A stretch of 64,000 nucleotides of DNA from Nocardia cerradoensis NBRC 101014 (GCF_000308535.1 NZ_BAFW01000255.1:1-64000); one strand, 5' to 3'. Shown: positions 16,841 to 25,599, numbered from the stretch's first letter. Numbers and translations: made by a program. The notes: generated by a model from the letters alone, not told the origin.

Positions 16841-18544
16841 ATGGCTCTTCGCGAGTTCATCACACGGCACCGCATTGCCTCTGCGGCCGCCGGACCAGCA
16901 GTTTTGGGGGTCGCGGCCATTGTCGCGGCCTCGTGGGGCCTGATGGCGACGCCCGAGACCCGCGATACGCGGCTCACCTCGTCCGTCACCGAATGTCATG
17001 ACATGGTCACCATCTCGGTGGCCGGTCGCAACGACAGTCCGGACCCCAACAAGACGGCCATGCTGGTCGACGCGAACGGCAACGCGCTGCCGGCGGCGCT
17101 GTCGGGTGACTACAGCAGCCACTGGGTCGATCCGGTGGTCAACGCCCCCGCCGACAAGGTGGATCCGGGTTCCTACGCCGCGGTGTACATCGCGTATCCG
17201 GCGAATATGAGCACCTACGAGCAGGCTGTCGACACCGGTGTGGCCAATGCCGAGAAGGTCATGCACGACATCGCGCAGGCCTGCCCCGACACCAAGTTCT
17301 CCATCGTCGGTTACAGCGAGGGCGCCGACGTCGCCCGCCGCGTGGCCATGGGTATCGGCCACGACGAGCCCGGGGCCGACGGCAAATACGATGTGGTCGA
17401 TCCGAAAAACGTTCTGGGCGTGGTGATTCTGGCCGATGCCGGCCGCACCGCCGGCGACGGCCCCTTCCCCGGCGCCCAGGATCCGAATCATCCCGACGGC
17501 TTCGGCCAGAACTACCAGAACGGCAACAAGCCGATCTCCGGACAGGGCGCGCTGCCCGACCAGGCGGGTGACTTCGGCGCGCTGAACGGCAAGGTTGCCT
17601 CGTTCTGCTCCGAAGGCGACCTCACTTGCGCTGCGCCGCAGAACATTTCGCTGCTGCAGCTGGCCGCGAACGTGGGCCGGCAATTGAACGTCGACAACCT
17701 GCAGAACGACGGGCTGACGCCTGCGACCGGTCAGGACGTGGCGGTCACACTCGGCCGGATCGCGATGAACGCCTTCTCCTACATCGCCTCGCAGCCGAAC
17801 TGGATGGCGAGTAACGAGACCTTCCTGCAGGTGCTGCTGAAGGTGTCCGAACCGGGCTACAAGCCGGGCGACAACCCGCCCGCACCCGCTCCGGCACAGT
17901 CGATTTCGACCGAGCAGATGGCGCCGCTGGCCTATCTGCCGCAGAAGGTTCTCAACGAGATCATCGGCCTGATCGTCACCAACCAGAACACGATTCCGGT
18001 GATCATGAGTGATCCGTACCAGCTGACCCTGGGCCCCAACGGCACCGGCCACCACTTCGATTACTGGCGCGACTCCGACGCCGCGAACGGCAAGCCGATG
18101 ACCTCGGCCGAATACGCGGCGGCGTGGCTGACCCACCTGGCGCAGCAGGCGCAGGCGGGTCAGCAGATCGACACCAAGTCGCAGCCGACCCAGGCCGACG
18201 TCCAGGCGGCGTACAAGACCGTCCAGGACAGCAAGGCGGCCGACACCAAGGCGGCCACCACGACGAGCCCGGCGGCCACCACGACGAGCCCGGCGGCCAC
18301 CACCACCCAGCCCGCGCCGACGACCGCGACGCCGACGACCACCGGCACGGCGCCGACCACCACGACGCCCGCCCCGGCCACCACGACCACGACCGTCGCA
18401 CCGGCCGAACCGCCGGCTCGCACCCAGGTCGCGGCCCCCGTCGAGACCACGGCACCGCCCACCACCCAGCCGACGACGACCGCGCCGACGACGACGCAGC
18501 CGACCACCACATCGGCGGCACCGACCACGACGGCCACGAAGTAG
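16841..18544 (+). CDS. Secreted cutinase-family esterase with Thr/Pro-rich tail
   Basis: A 567-residue exported serine esterase of the cutinase family. From ATG 16841 a basic N-terminus is followed by a hydrophobic signal or anchor (about 16-38). The nucleophile elbow is GYS159EG. Two cysteines early (VTECHD) and in QACPDT could form the usual disulfide, and a later DLTCAAPQN adds another. The catalytic part is followed by about 200 further residues and a Thr/Ala/Pro-rich tail from about 460, typical of surface-attached actinobacterial proteins. The frame extends upstream to 16754, but that part has no signal-like character. It probably hydrolyses lipids or cutin-like polyesters outside the cell; the substrate is not known. 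Confidence 0.82.
   Translation: MALREFITRHRIASAAAGPAVLGVAAIVAASWGLMATPETRDTRLTSSVTECHDMVTISVAGRNDSPDPNKTAMLVDANGNALPAALSGDYSSHWVDPVVNAPADKVDPGSYAAVYIAYPANMSTYEQAVDTGVANAEKVMHDIAQACPDTKFSIVGYSEGADVARRVAMGIGHDEPGADGKYDVVDPKNVLGVVILADAGRTAGDGPFPGAQDPNHPDGFGQNYQNGNKPISGQGALPDQAGDFGALNGKVASFCSEGDLTCAAPQNISLLQLAANVGRQLNVDNLQNDGLTPATGQDVAVTLGRIAMNAFSYIASQPNWMASNETFLQVLLKVSEPGYKPGDNPPAPAPAQSISTEQMAPLAYLPQKVLNEIIGLIVTNQNTIPVIMSDPYQLTLGPNGTGHHFDYWRDSDAANGKPMTSAEYAAAWLTHLAQQAQAGQQIDTKSQPTQADVQAAYKTVQDSKAADTKAATTTSPAATTTSPAATTTQPAPTTATPTTTGTAPTTTTPAPATTTTTVAPAEPPARTQVAAPVETTAPPTTQPTTTAPTTTQPTTTSAAPTTTATK
18251..18313 (+). repeat. Three 21-bp tandem repeats in the cutinase tail
   Basis: Two exact 21-base units (18251-18271, 18272-18292) and a third degenerate one (18293-18313) encode repeated AATTTSP. 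They lie inside the Thr/Pro-rich tail and may vary in number between strains. Confidence 0.8.
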
Positions 18545-18580
18545 GCGACCGCGGCGATAGTCACCGCAGGTGAGCCGGCA

Positions 18581-18612
18581 ACGGCCGGGCCCGTCGCTAC
18601 GGGCCCGGCCGT
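18581..18612. terminator. Bidirectional hairpin terminator
   Basis: A perfect 14-bp stem (18581-18594 and 18599-18612) with loop CGCT separates the convergent cutinase and luciferase-like genes. It is GC-rich without a U-tract. Confidence 0.8.
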
Positions 18613-18613
18613 G

Positions 18614-19633
18614 TCAGTTGGCCGCTCGTTCGGTGCGCATCGCGGCCGCGGTCAGTTCGACGGAGCGGACCCGGTCGGCGATATCGGTGGCGTGGTGGAC
18701 GAGGATCAGCTCGTCGGCGCCGATCGAGGTGGCGAATTCGTCGAGGTGGTCGCGTACTTCGTCCGCAGTGCCGGCAGCGGTGTAGCGCGTCATCGAGGCC
18801 AGCTGCGCACCGTTGGGCGAGGCGAGGAAGGCGTCGATCTCCGCGTCGGTGAAGGTTGCCGTGCCGGCGCCGCGGGAGATCATCATGCGGGCGCGGGCCC
18901 GGTAGGAGATGGTCTTCTGCTCGATCGCCTCGTCGCGGGTCTCGGCGGCGAAGACGTTGATACCGGCCATCACATACGGTTCGGCGAGCTGCTCGGAAGC
19001 CTGGAACTTCTCGCGGTAGACCTCGACCGCCTGGTGCAGCGCATCCGGCGCGAAGTGCGAGGCGAAGGCGTACGGCAGGCCGAGATGCGCCGCGAGCTGT
19101 GCGCCGAACAGCGAGGAGCCCAGAATGTAGAGCGGCACAACGCCTTCCGCGCGCGGCACCGCCTGCACACCGGGGATGCGCGACTGCCCGCTCAGATACC
19201 CCTGCAGTTCGAGGACGTCCTGCGGGAACGAGTCGGCCGAGTGTGGATCGCGGCGCAGGGCGAGCATCGTCTTCTGATCGCTACCGGGCGCACGGCCGAG
19301 GCCGAGATCGATGCGGCCGGGAAACAGCGTTTCGAGGGTCCCGAACTGTTCGGCGATGACCAGCGGGGAATGGTTGGGCAGCATGATGCCGCCCGCGCCG
19401 AGCCGGATGGTCTCGGTGTGTTCGGCGACGTGGCCGATGAGCACACTGGTGGCGCTGGACGCGATCGAGCGCATGTTGTGGTGTTCGGCGTACCAGACGC
19501 GCCGATATCCACTGCGCTCGGCGGCCTGGGCGAGGGCGACGCTGTTGGCGAAGCTCTCGCGTGCGGTCCCGCCGGGTGCCACCGACGCCAGGTCGAGGAT
19601 GGACAGGGCGGTGGGCACAGTCGCGGTAGGCAT
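18614..19633 (-). CDS. LLM class flavin-dependent oxidoreductase (MsnO8-like)
   Basis: A luciferase-like FMN or F420-dependent monooxygenase of about 339 residues. It shows SILDLASVAPGGTARESF at the N-terminus, RVWYAEHHNMRSIASSATSV, GAGGIMLPNHSPLVIAEQFG and DLGLGRAPGSDQKT, all typical of the MsnO8/YhbW group. ATG 19633 was chosen because it is preceded by GAAAGG and family members start at this point; the frame runs on to 19735 through the ArsR gene. It follows an ArsR gene by 32 bases on the same strand, so the two are probably one operon controlled by that repressor. Confidence 0.87.
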   Translation of the reverse strand: MPTATVPTALSILDLASVAPGGTARESFANSVALAQAAERSGYRRVWYAEHHNMRSIASSATSVLIGHVAEHTETIRLGAGGIMLPNHSPLVIAEQFGTLETLFPGRIDLGLGRAPGSDQKTMLALRRDPHSADSFPQDVLELQGYLSGQSRIPGVQAVPRAEGVVPLYILGSSLFGAQLAAHLGLPYAFASHFAPDALHQAVEVYREKFQASEQLAEPYVMAGINVFAAETRDEAIEQKTISYRARARMMISRGAGTATFTDAEIDAFLASPNGAQLASMTRYTAAGTADEVRDHLDEFATSIGADELILVHHATDIADRVRSVELTAAAMRTERAAN

Positions 19634-19665
19634 GGTCGCTGCCTTTCGTATTCGGGGTGCGTGGA

Positions 19666-20031
19666 TCAGAGCACGCGGTGTAGTCGGTCGGTGAAGTGCC
19701 GGATGCGGGCCTCGTCGCGGCGGTAGTAGGTCCACTGCCCGCGCCGGGTGGCGATGAGGAATCCCGCGCGTTGCAGCACCGCCAGATGGGCCGAGATGGT
19801 CGAGGCCGACGTTCCGGCCCGCCGCTGGATCAGTCCGACGCAGACGCCGAGTTCGGCCGAATCCTGGTCCAGCTCAGCGAAATTCGCGTGCGGCTCCTTG
19901 AGCCAGTGCAGGATCTGCAGCCTGGTCCGGTTGGCCAGGGCCTTGCATTCCTCGAGCATCTCGCATTCGGCCTCGCTCAGCTCGGCGAGCTCTTCCACGC
20001 GAACCGATCCGCTGTCGCGCACATCCACCAT
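19666..20031 (-). CDS. ArsR family transcriptional regulator
   Basis: A 121-residue winged helix-turn-helix repressor. It shows ANRTRLQILHWLKEP and STISAHLAVLQRAGFLIATR, the ArsR recognition helix region. Cysteines at about 23, 29 and 63 do not form a recognised metal site. The palindrome TTCGnTAATTAnCGAA at 20042-20057 lies 11 bases upstream of the start codon and is a likely operator. It is followed by the flavin-dependent oxidoreductase gene, so it probably represses its own operon. Confidence 0.86.
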   Translation of the reverse strand: MVDVRDSGSVRVEELAELSEAECEMLEECKALANRTRLQILHWLKEPHANFAELDQDSAELGVCVGLIQRRAGTSASTISAHLAVLQRAGFLIATRRGQWTYYRRDEARIRHFTDRLHRVL

Positions 20032-20041
20032 CCTTCGGCAT

Positions 20042-20057
20042 TTCGCTAATTAACGAA
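20042..20057. promoter_or_regulatory. ArsR-type operator
   Basis: The dyad TTCG-n-TAATTA-n-CGAA lies just upstream of the ArsR start and is markedly AT-rich against the surrounding GC-rich sequence. Autoregulation is inferred. Confidence 0.6.
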
Positions 20058-20366
20058 TTTAGGCGCCGACAGGCGGCACTGCACTGTGGCGCTGGTCACC
20101 CGCGTCGCTGACCACTCGGGGCGTCGGTCAATGGGGCGCTGGTCACCCCTGTCGCAGTGGCTCCGGCGCCGCCGGCTACTGCGACGGTTCCGCCGCCCTG
20201 TCCACGTCGGTGTATCCGCGAGCATCAGCGCCGCCACAACTCCCGGTTGTATCGCGGTGGCACGGATCGGCGGCTGTGACCACGACGTTCCTGCCCATTG
20301 GGATCATCGGTGACGCGTGGGCGCCGAACGCTTACCGTGAGCACAGACGAGTGCTGGGAGTGTGCG
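20058..20366. other. Divergent intergenic region with a 22-bp imperfect direct repeat
   Basis: About 300 bases between the ArsR and KstD-like genes hold no convincing gene. GGCGCTGGTCACCC followed by a similar GTCGC stretch occurs at 20088-20109 and again at 20135-20156, 47 bases apart. The repeat may be a binding site for a regulator of the KstD-like gene. Confidence 0.45.
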
Positions 20367-21902
20367 GTGACGGACTGGAACGAAGAAGTCGATGTGCTGG
20401 TCGCGGGTTCGGGTGGCGGCTTGGCCGGCGCCTATACCGCTGCGCGGGAAGGACTTTCGGTGGCCGTGGTGGAGGCGACCGAGAAATTCGGTGGCACCAC
20501 CTCGTATTCGGGCGGCGGCGGAGTGTGGTTTCCGTGCAATCCGGTGCTGCAACGGGCCGGGGTGGACGACACCTTCGATGACGCGCTCACCTATTTCCGC
20601 GCGGTCGTGGGCGATCGGACGCCCGCCGACCTGCAGGAGACCTATATCCACAACGGCGCCCGGGTGATCGAATACCTGGAGAGCGACGACAGTTTCGAAT
20701 TCCAGATGTTCCCGTGGCCGGATTATTTCGGGGCGGCGCCCAAGGCTCGCACCGACGGTAAGCGGCATATCGTTCCCGCACCGTTGCCCGCCGCGACTCT
20801 CGGCGAACTCGCCACCGCCGTGCGCGGCCCGTTGGGCACCGACCGGCTGGGCGAGCCGCAGCCGAAATATCTGATCGGCGGCCGCGCCCTGGTCGGGCGG
20901 TTCCTGCTCGCGCTGTCGAAGTTTCCCCACGTCTCGTTGCAGCTGAACGCCCCGCTCGTCGAACTGGTCACCGAGGACGGCGTGGTGGTCGGCGCGATCG
21001 TGGAACGGGAGGGCACGCGGGTCGCGATCCGGGCCCGCAGGGGAGTTCTGCTGGCGGCCGGCGGTTTCGAAGGCAACGACGAGTTGCGCCGGCGCTTCGG
21101 CGTCCCCGGCGAGGCTCGCGACACCATGGGGCCCTGGGGAAATCAGGGCAAGGCGCACGAGGCCGGGATGGCGGTCGGCGCCGATACCGATCTGATGGAT
21201 CAGGCGTGGTGGTCGCCGGGAATGATCCATCCCGACGGCCGTGCGGCCTTCGCGCTGTGGTTCACCGGAGGCATCTTCGTCGACGGGGCGGGGCAGCGTT
21301 TCGTCAACGAATCCGCACCTTACGACCGGCTGGGCCGCGACATCATCGCGCGCCTGGACGAGGGTGCGATGACGCTGCCGTTCTGGATGATCTACGACGA
21401 CAGCGCCGGCCCGGTGCCACCGGTGCAGGCCAGCAACGTCCCGATGGTCGACCACGAGGAGTACGTGCGCGCGGGGCTGCGGCACAGTGCGGCGACCCTG
21501 GAGGAACTCGCCGAGAAGATCGGCATTCCGGCGCAGGCGCTGGTCGAGACCGTGGACCGGTTCAACGACTTCGCCGACCGCGGCGTCGACGAGGATTTCG
21601 GCCGCGGCGACGAGGCCTACGACCGTGCCTTCTCGGAGGGCAAGTCACCGCTGGTGCCGATTCGGAAGGGCCCTTTCCACGCCGCGGCCTTCGGCATCTC
21701 CGATCTGGGCACGAAGGGCGGCTTGCGCACCGATACGGCCGCGCGGGTGCTGAACGAGTCCGGCACACCGATTCCCGGGCTGTACGCCGCGGGCAACACC
21801 ATGGCCGCGGTGAGCGGAACCGTCTATCCCGGCGGCGGCAATCCGATCGGAGCATCGGTGCTGTTCAGCCACCTGGCCGCGCTGGATATGGCCGGGCGCT
21901 GA
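20367..21902 (+). CDS. FAD-dependent dehydrogenase, 3-ketosteroid delta1-dehydrogenase (KstD)-like
   Basis: A flavoprotein of about 511 residues from GTG 20367 with GGGAG upstream. It has the dinucleotide fold (VDVLVAGSGGGLAGAYTA), EKFGGTTSYSGGGGVWFPCN, and the C-terminal FAD motif PGLYAAGNTMAAVSG followed by YPGGGNPIGASVLFSHLA. This arrangement is that of the KstD / fumarate reductase flavoprotein group, in which KstD desaturates ring A of 3-ketosteroids. Substrate cannot be assigned from sequence, and no other steroid genes are nearby. A GTG at 20337 is an alternative start. It is convergent with the second XRE-cupin gene, three bases apart. Confidence 0.82.
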   Translation: MTDWNEEVDVLVAGSGGGLAGAYTAAREGLSVAVVEATEKFGGTTSYSGGGGVWFPCNPVLQRAGVDDTFDDALTYFRAVVGDRTPADLQETYIHNGARVIEYLESDDSFEFQMFPWPDYFGAAPKARTDGKRHIVPAPLPAATLGELATAVRGPLGTDRLGEPQPKYLIGGRALVGRFLLALSKFPHVSLQLNAPLVELVTEDGVVVGAIVEREGTRVAIRARRGVLLAAGGFEGNDELRRRFGVPGEARDTMGPWGNQGKAHEAGMAVGADTDLMDQAWWSPGMIHPDGRAAFALWFTGGIFVDGAGQRFVNESAPYDRLGRDIIARLDEGAMTLPFWMIYDDSAGPVPPVQASNVPMVDHEEYVRAGLRHSAATLEELAEKIGIPAQALVETVDRFNDFADRGVDEDFGRGDEAYDRAFSEGKSPLVPIRKGPFHAAAFGISDLGTKGGLRTDTAARVLNESGTPIPGLYAAGNTMAAVSGTVYPGGGNPIGASVLFSHLAALDMAGR

Positions 21903-21905
21903 CCG

Positions 21906-22496
21906 TCAGTCCCCACTGGCGCCGGGGCGGGCCCGCACATGGGCGCGCTCGCCCTGTTTGCCGAACAGGCTGAGGAATTCGACGGACCGTTCGTCGGCCG
22001 GGCCGAACCAGTGCGGAACCCGGGTATCGAATTCGGCCGCCTCACCGGGAGCCAGCACGAGGTCGTGTTCGCCGAGGATCAGGCGGAGGCGGCCGTTGAG
22101 GACGTACAGCCACTCGTAGCCCTCGTGGGTCTGCGGATCGGGTTCACCGCGGCGGTTCTCGGGGTGGATGACCATCTTGTAGGCCTGAATGCCGCCCGCG
22201 CGCCGGGTCAGCGGCAGCATGGTCATACCGTGCCGGGTGATCGGCCGCAGATGGATGCGCGGGTCGCCGGTGGGTGGGGCGTCGACGAGTTCGTCGAGGG
22301 TGACGCCGTGTGCGCGAGCCAGTGGCAGCAGCAGTTCGAGGGTCGGTTTGCGGGCACCCGATTCCAGCCGGGACAGGGTGCTCACCGAGATGCCGGTCGT
22401 CGCGGACAGGTCGGCGAGCGTGGTCCGGCGTTGTTGTCGCAGCGCGCGCAGCCGTGGGCCCACGGCGTCGAGCGCGCGGTCCAGGTGGTCGTCCAT
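21906..22496 (-). CDS. XRE family regulator with C-terminal cupin domain (copy 2)
   Basis: A 196-residue paralogue of the regulator at 16002-16586: MDDHLDRALDAVGPRLRALR at the start, LADLSATTGISVSTLSRLES in the helix-turn-helix, and HEGYEWLYVLNGRLRLILGE with EFDTRVPHWFGP in the cupin. The start ATG 22496 matches that of the paralogue. It is divergent from the flavoprotein-methyltransferase pair, and the shared operator-like sequence lies at 22517-22533 between them. It probably regulates that pair in response to a small molecule. Confidence 0.87.
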   Translation of the reverse strand: MDDHLDRALDAVGPRLRALRQQRRTTLADLSATTGISVSTLSRLESGARKPTLELLLPLARAHGVTLDELVDAPPTGDPRIHLRPITRHGMTMLPLTRRAGGIQAYKMVIHPENRRGEPDPQTHEGYEWLYVLNGRLRLILGEHDLVLAPGEAAEFDTRVPHWFGPADERSVEFLSLFGKQGERAHVRARPGASGD

Positions 22497-22504
22497 GACC
22501 CCAG

Positions 22505-22533
22505 TTTGCCATTTCAGCAAAGATGTTTGCCGG
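22505..22533. promoter_or_regulatory. Shared XRE-cupin operator, copy B
   Basis: GCAAAGATGTTTGCCGG (22517-22533) matches 16 of 17 bases of copy A. An additional TTTGC at 22505-22509 forms a second overlapping dyad with the same GCAAA. It lies between the second XRE-cupin gene and the flavoprotein gene. Confidence 0.62.
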
Positions 22534-22574
22534 TTTTCCGGTCTGCCGGGCACGGTGGACGGCAGGAGGTGGTC

Positions 22575-23579
22575 ATGGTGACCGATGAGCTGAACAGCAA
22601 CTACGACGTGGTGATCGTCGGCGGTGGGGCGGCCGGGCTGAACGGCGCGTTGATGCTGGCGCGGGCCCGGCGATCGGTGGCGGTGGTCGATGCCGGCGCA
22701 CCCCGCAACGCCGCGGCCGACGGGGTGCACGGACTGCTCGGCCGGGAGGGGATGGCGCCGGCGGAACTGCTCGCCCGCGGCCGCACCGAGGTGCGCGGCT
22801 ACGGCGGGCACATCGTGTCGGGTGAGATCACCGGCGCGATCCGTGAGGACGGCGAATTCCTGCTCGAACTCGCCGACGGCCGGACCGTGCGAGCGCGCCG
22901 GCTGCTGGTGACCACCGGGTTGGTCGACGAGATCCCGGATGTCGCGGGCCTGCGCGAACGCTGGGGTCGCGATGTCGTGCACTGCCCGTACTGCCACGGC
23001 TGGGAGGTGCGCGACCGCAGGATCGGCGTGATCGCCAACGGCCCGATGTCGGTTCACGGTGCGCTGCTGTTCCGGCAGTGGACCGATGATGTCGTCCTGT
23101 TCACCCACACCATGGACGCACCCGGCGCCGAAGCGGCGGAAAAGCTCGCCGCGCGCGGTATCGCGGTCGTCGCGGGGGAAGTGGCGGCACTGGAGATCGG
23201 CGGCGACCACATCACCGGCGTGCGGCTCACCGACGGGACGGTGGTGGCGCGCGAGGTGATCACCGTCGGCCCGCGCATGGTCGCGCGGAGCGAGATCCTT
23301 CGTAAACTCGGCCTCGAGCCCGTCGAACATCCCTCGGGCGCAGGCGAATACGTTCCGACGGACGCGATGGGCCGTACCGACGTTGCGGGCGTATGGGCGG
23401 CGGGCAATGTCACCGACCTGAGCGCGCAGGTGGGTGCGGCGGCCGCCGCGGGCGCGTTCGCCGCCGCGCAGATCAATGCCGACCTGGTGGAGGAGGAGAC
23501 GCGCCGGGCCGTGGAGCGCCACCGCCGCGGATTCTCCGCCGGCGATGAGAGCGCCCTGACCGAGCGGCACGGCCTGTGA
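22575..23579 (+). CDS. Thioredoxin-reductase-like FAD/NAD(P) oxidoreductase with CPYC motif
   Basis: A 334-residue two-dinucleotide-fold flavoprotein. It has the FAD motif YDVVIVGGGAAGLNGALMLA, the redox pair C137-P-Y-C140 followed by HGWEVRDRRIGV, and the C-terminal WAAGNVTDLSAQVGAAAAAG. The size and CPYCHGWEV motif match the small thioredoxin-reductase-like dithiol oxidases (GliT, HlmI type) that close disulfides in natural products. ATG 22575 has AGGAGG five bases upstream. The stop overlaps the next gene (GTGA), so it is coupled to a methyltransferase. Function as a dithiol oxidase is inferred; a general disulfide reductase is possible. Confidence 0.83.
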   Translation: MVTDELNSNYDVVIVGGGAAGLNGALMLARARRSVAVVDAGAPRNAAADGVHGLLGREGMAPAELLARGRTEVRGYGGHIVSGEITGAIREDGEFLLELADGRTVRARRLLVTTGLVDEIPDVAGLRERWGRDVVHCPYCHGWEVRDRRIGVIANGPMSVHGALLFRQWTDDVVLFTHTMDAPGAEAAEKLAARGIAVVAGEVAALEIGGDHITGVRLTDGTVVAREVITVGPRMVARSEILRKLGLEPVEHPSGAGEYVPTDAMGRTDVAGVWAAGNVTDLSAQVGAAAAAGAFAAAQINADLVEEETRRAVERHRRGFSAGDESALTERHGL

Positions 23580-24280
23580 ACTCGCATCCCGGCGAAGGAG
23601 TCGACATCCACGGCACTGGCACAACCGGCGCGCACTCGCATCGCGAGCACGGCTCCGGCGGACGTGAATTCGACCGGGAGTACTGGGAACAGCGGTACCG
23701 CGGTGCCGGTTCGGCCTCCGCGAGCGAACCCAATCCCCACCTCACCGGCGAACTCGCCGACCTGCCGCCCGGCACGGCTCTGGACGCCGGCTGCGGCGAG
23801 GGGGCGGAGGCGATCTGGCTGGCCGAACACGGCTGGCACGTCACCGCCGTCGACATCGCGACGGCGGCCGTCGCGCGCGGGCGGGAGAAGGCCGATCGGG
23901 CCGGTCACCACATCGCCGACCGGATCGTTTGGCACACAGCGGATCTGACGGAGTGGGACGCGGGCGTCGACCGCTTCGACCTGGTCTGCGCATGTTATGT
24001 GCATCCGGTCGATTCGAACGACGCGCTGTTCGAGCGCCTGGCCGCCGCGGTGGCACCGGGCGGAACGCTGTTCCTCGTCGGCCACGCCCCCGGTGACCAC
24101 GAATCGGCCGCGCACACCTCCGCTGCCCATGTACACGTCACCGCCGAACAGATCGCGGCCGGATTGGCGCCGGATCGCTGGGATATCCAGGTGGTCGAGA
24201 GCCGGACGCGGTCCGTCGTTCGTGCGAGCGGCGAGCCGATCACGCTGCGGGACAGTGTGTTCCGCGCTCGGAAGCGTTGA
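23576..24280 (+). CDS. Class I SAM-dependent methyltransferase
   Basis: A 234-residue methyltransferase with a His-rich N-terminus. It contains EFDREYWEQRYRG, the SAM-binding motif ALDAGCGEGAEAIWLAEHG, and VTAVDIATAAVARGREKA. GTG 23576 overlaps the stop of the flavoprotein. The fold resembles TehB or thiopurine methyltransferases, which act on small electron-rich groups such as thiols. Coupled to a dithiol-oxidase-like partner, it could S-methylate a reduced thiol compound; that is inference. Confidence 0.8.
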   Translation: MNSHPGEGVDIHGTGTTGAHSHREHGSGGREFDREYWEQRYRGAGSASASEPNPHLTGELADLPPGTALDAGCGEGAEAIWLAEHGWHVTAVDIATAAVARGREKADRAGHHIADRIVWHTADLTEWDAGVDRFDLVCACYVHPVDSNDALFERLAAAVAPGGTLFLVGHAPGDHESAAHTSAAHVHVTAEQIAAGLAPDRWDIQVVESRTRSVVRASGEPITLRDSVFRARKR

Positions 24281-24287
24281 CGCCGAA

Positions 24288-24818
24288 TCAGCGGCGCTCG
24301 TGGAGCAGGAGCAGGCCGTAGGCGGCGATGGTCTGCGAGTCGGTGATTTCGCCGGTGCGGATCATCCGTTCGACGATGTCGCGGTCGAACCACCGTGAGC
24401 GCATGTCCTGTTCCTCGGGTTCGCGTTCGGGTTCGCCCGCGGTGAGGCCGGTCGCCAGATAGGCGTGGCCGCGCTGGGCGAGCGTGGCCGGGGCGGCGTC
24501 GAGGATGCCGAGGTGGGTCAGGTCGGCGGCGCGCAGGCCGGTCTCCTCGCGCAGTTCCCGGCGGGCGATCTCCACCGGGTCGCCGGACTCGCCGCCCGGC
24601 AACGCCCCCGCCGGGAACTCCCAGCACCGTTGTCCCAGTGGATATCTGAACTGCTCCACCAGATGCAGCCGATCGCCCTCCAGCGGTACCACCACGGCGA
24701 ATTCGGCGCGGTGCACCACGCCGTAGATGCCGGTGGAGCCGTCGGCGCGGCGAATACTGTCCTCGCGGACCTCGATCCAGGGATTGCGGTACACGATGCG
24801 GGAGGTGAGCGTCCTCAT
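24288..24818 (-). CDS. NUDIX hydrolase, ADP-ribose pyrophosphatase-like
   Basis: A 176-residue Nudix enzyme that cleaves nucleoside diphosphates linked to another group. The Nudix box is recognisable as GALPGGE, then RRELREETGL, with two extra residues between the halves, as in several ADP-ribose pyrophosphatases. RYPLGQRCWEFPAG upstream is also typical of that group. The substrate is not certain. It is convergent with the methyltransferase, eight bases apart. Confidence 0.86.
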   Translation of the reverse strand: MRTLTSRIVYRNPWIEVREDSIRRADGSTGIYGVVHRAEFAVVVPLEGDRLHLVEQFRYPLGQRCWEFPAGALPGGESGDPVEIARRELREETGLRAADLTHLGILDAAPATLAQRGHAYLATGLTAGEPEREPEEQDMRSRWFDRDIVERMIRTGEITDSQTIAAYGLLLLHERR

Positions 24819-24915
24819 CCGTTCGCCTCCCGGTGCTGCGTCGAGGTGGCCATGCCGCGACCCTACGCGCCGAAACCACGCGGCGGCCGGGGATCGGCGT
24901 CGGTAGGCTGCCGAG

Positions 24916-25587
24916 GTGAGTGCGAATTCCGATGCGGTGGCGGCGGCGTACGACGAGGTGGCGGAGCTCTATACCGGCCTGTTCCGGGATGCGATGGTGA
25001 ACGCACCGGTCGATCGGGCGATGCTGGGACTGTTCGCGGAGTTGGTGCGGGCCGAGGACCTCGGGCCGGTGGCGGATCTGGGATGTGGGCCGGGCCGGAT
25101 CACCGGATATCTGGATGCGTTGGGCCTGAACATCTTCGGCGTCGACGCGTCGGCCGAGATGATCCGGATGGCCCGCGAGGTCCATCCGCACCTGCGATTC
25201 GAGCACCTGCCGATGGAGAAGCTGGACGTCGCCGACGGCGGCTTCGGCGCAATCGTGGCCTGGTACAGCATCATTCATATGCCGGCGGAGCACCTGCCGG
25301 ATCTGTTCGCGGAATTCGCGCGGGCGCTGGCGGCGGACGGCTATCTGATGCTGGCGTTTCAGGCCGCCGACGACGGCGCCGACCGGCAACCCTACGACCA
25401 CAAGGTGGCGCCGGTGGTGCGGTGGTCGCCCGAGGCGCTGGCGGAGATGTTGCGGCCGCACGGGTTGGTCCCGGTGACCCGGATGGTGCGCGCGCCGGAG
25501 CCCGACGAGCGGTGTCCGCACGGGTATCTGCTGGTTCGTCGGTCCGCGACACCCGCCGGATCGGACGCGGGTCGCGCGGATTCGTGA
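24916..25587 (+). CDS. Class I SAM-dependent methyltransferase
   Basis: A 223-residue methyltransferase from GTG 24916. It has VADLGCGPGRITGYLDALG (SAM motif I), NIFGVDASAEMIRMA, and an AWYSIIHM segment at motif IV. The start AAAYDEVAELYTGLF resembles small-molecule O- or N-methyltransferases of the UbiE type. It is unrelated in detail to the methyltransferase at 23576-24280. The downstream FAD oxidoreductase begins 12 bases later, suggesting an operon. Confidence 0.82.
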   Translation: MSANSDAVAAAYDEVAELYTGLFRDAMVNAPVDRAMLGLFAELVRAEDLGPVADLGCGPGRITGYLDALGLNIFGVDASAEMIRMAREVHPHLRFEHLPMEKLDVADGGFGAIVAWYSIIHMPAEHLPDLFAEFARALAADGYLMLAFQAADDGADRQPYDHKVAPVVRWSPEALAEMLRPHGLVPVTRMVRAPEPDERCPHGYLLVRRSATPAGSDAGRADS

Positions 25588-25599
25588 TATCCAGGGCTG

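Noticed and set aside
18241..18540. Repeat-rich cutinase tail as a CRISPR-like array
   Set aside because: Units are in-frame 21-base coding repeats without spacers.
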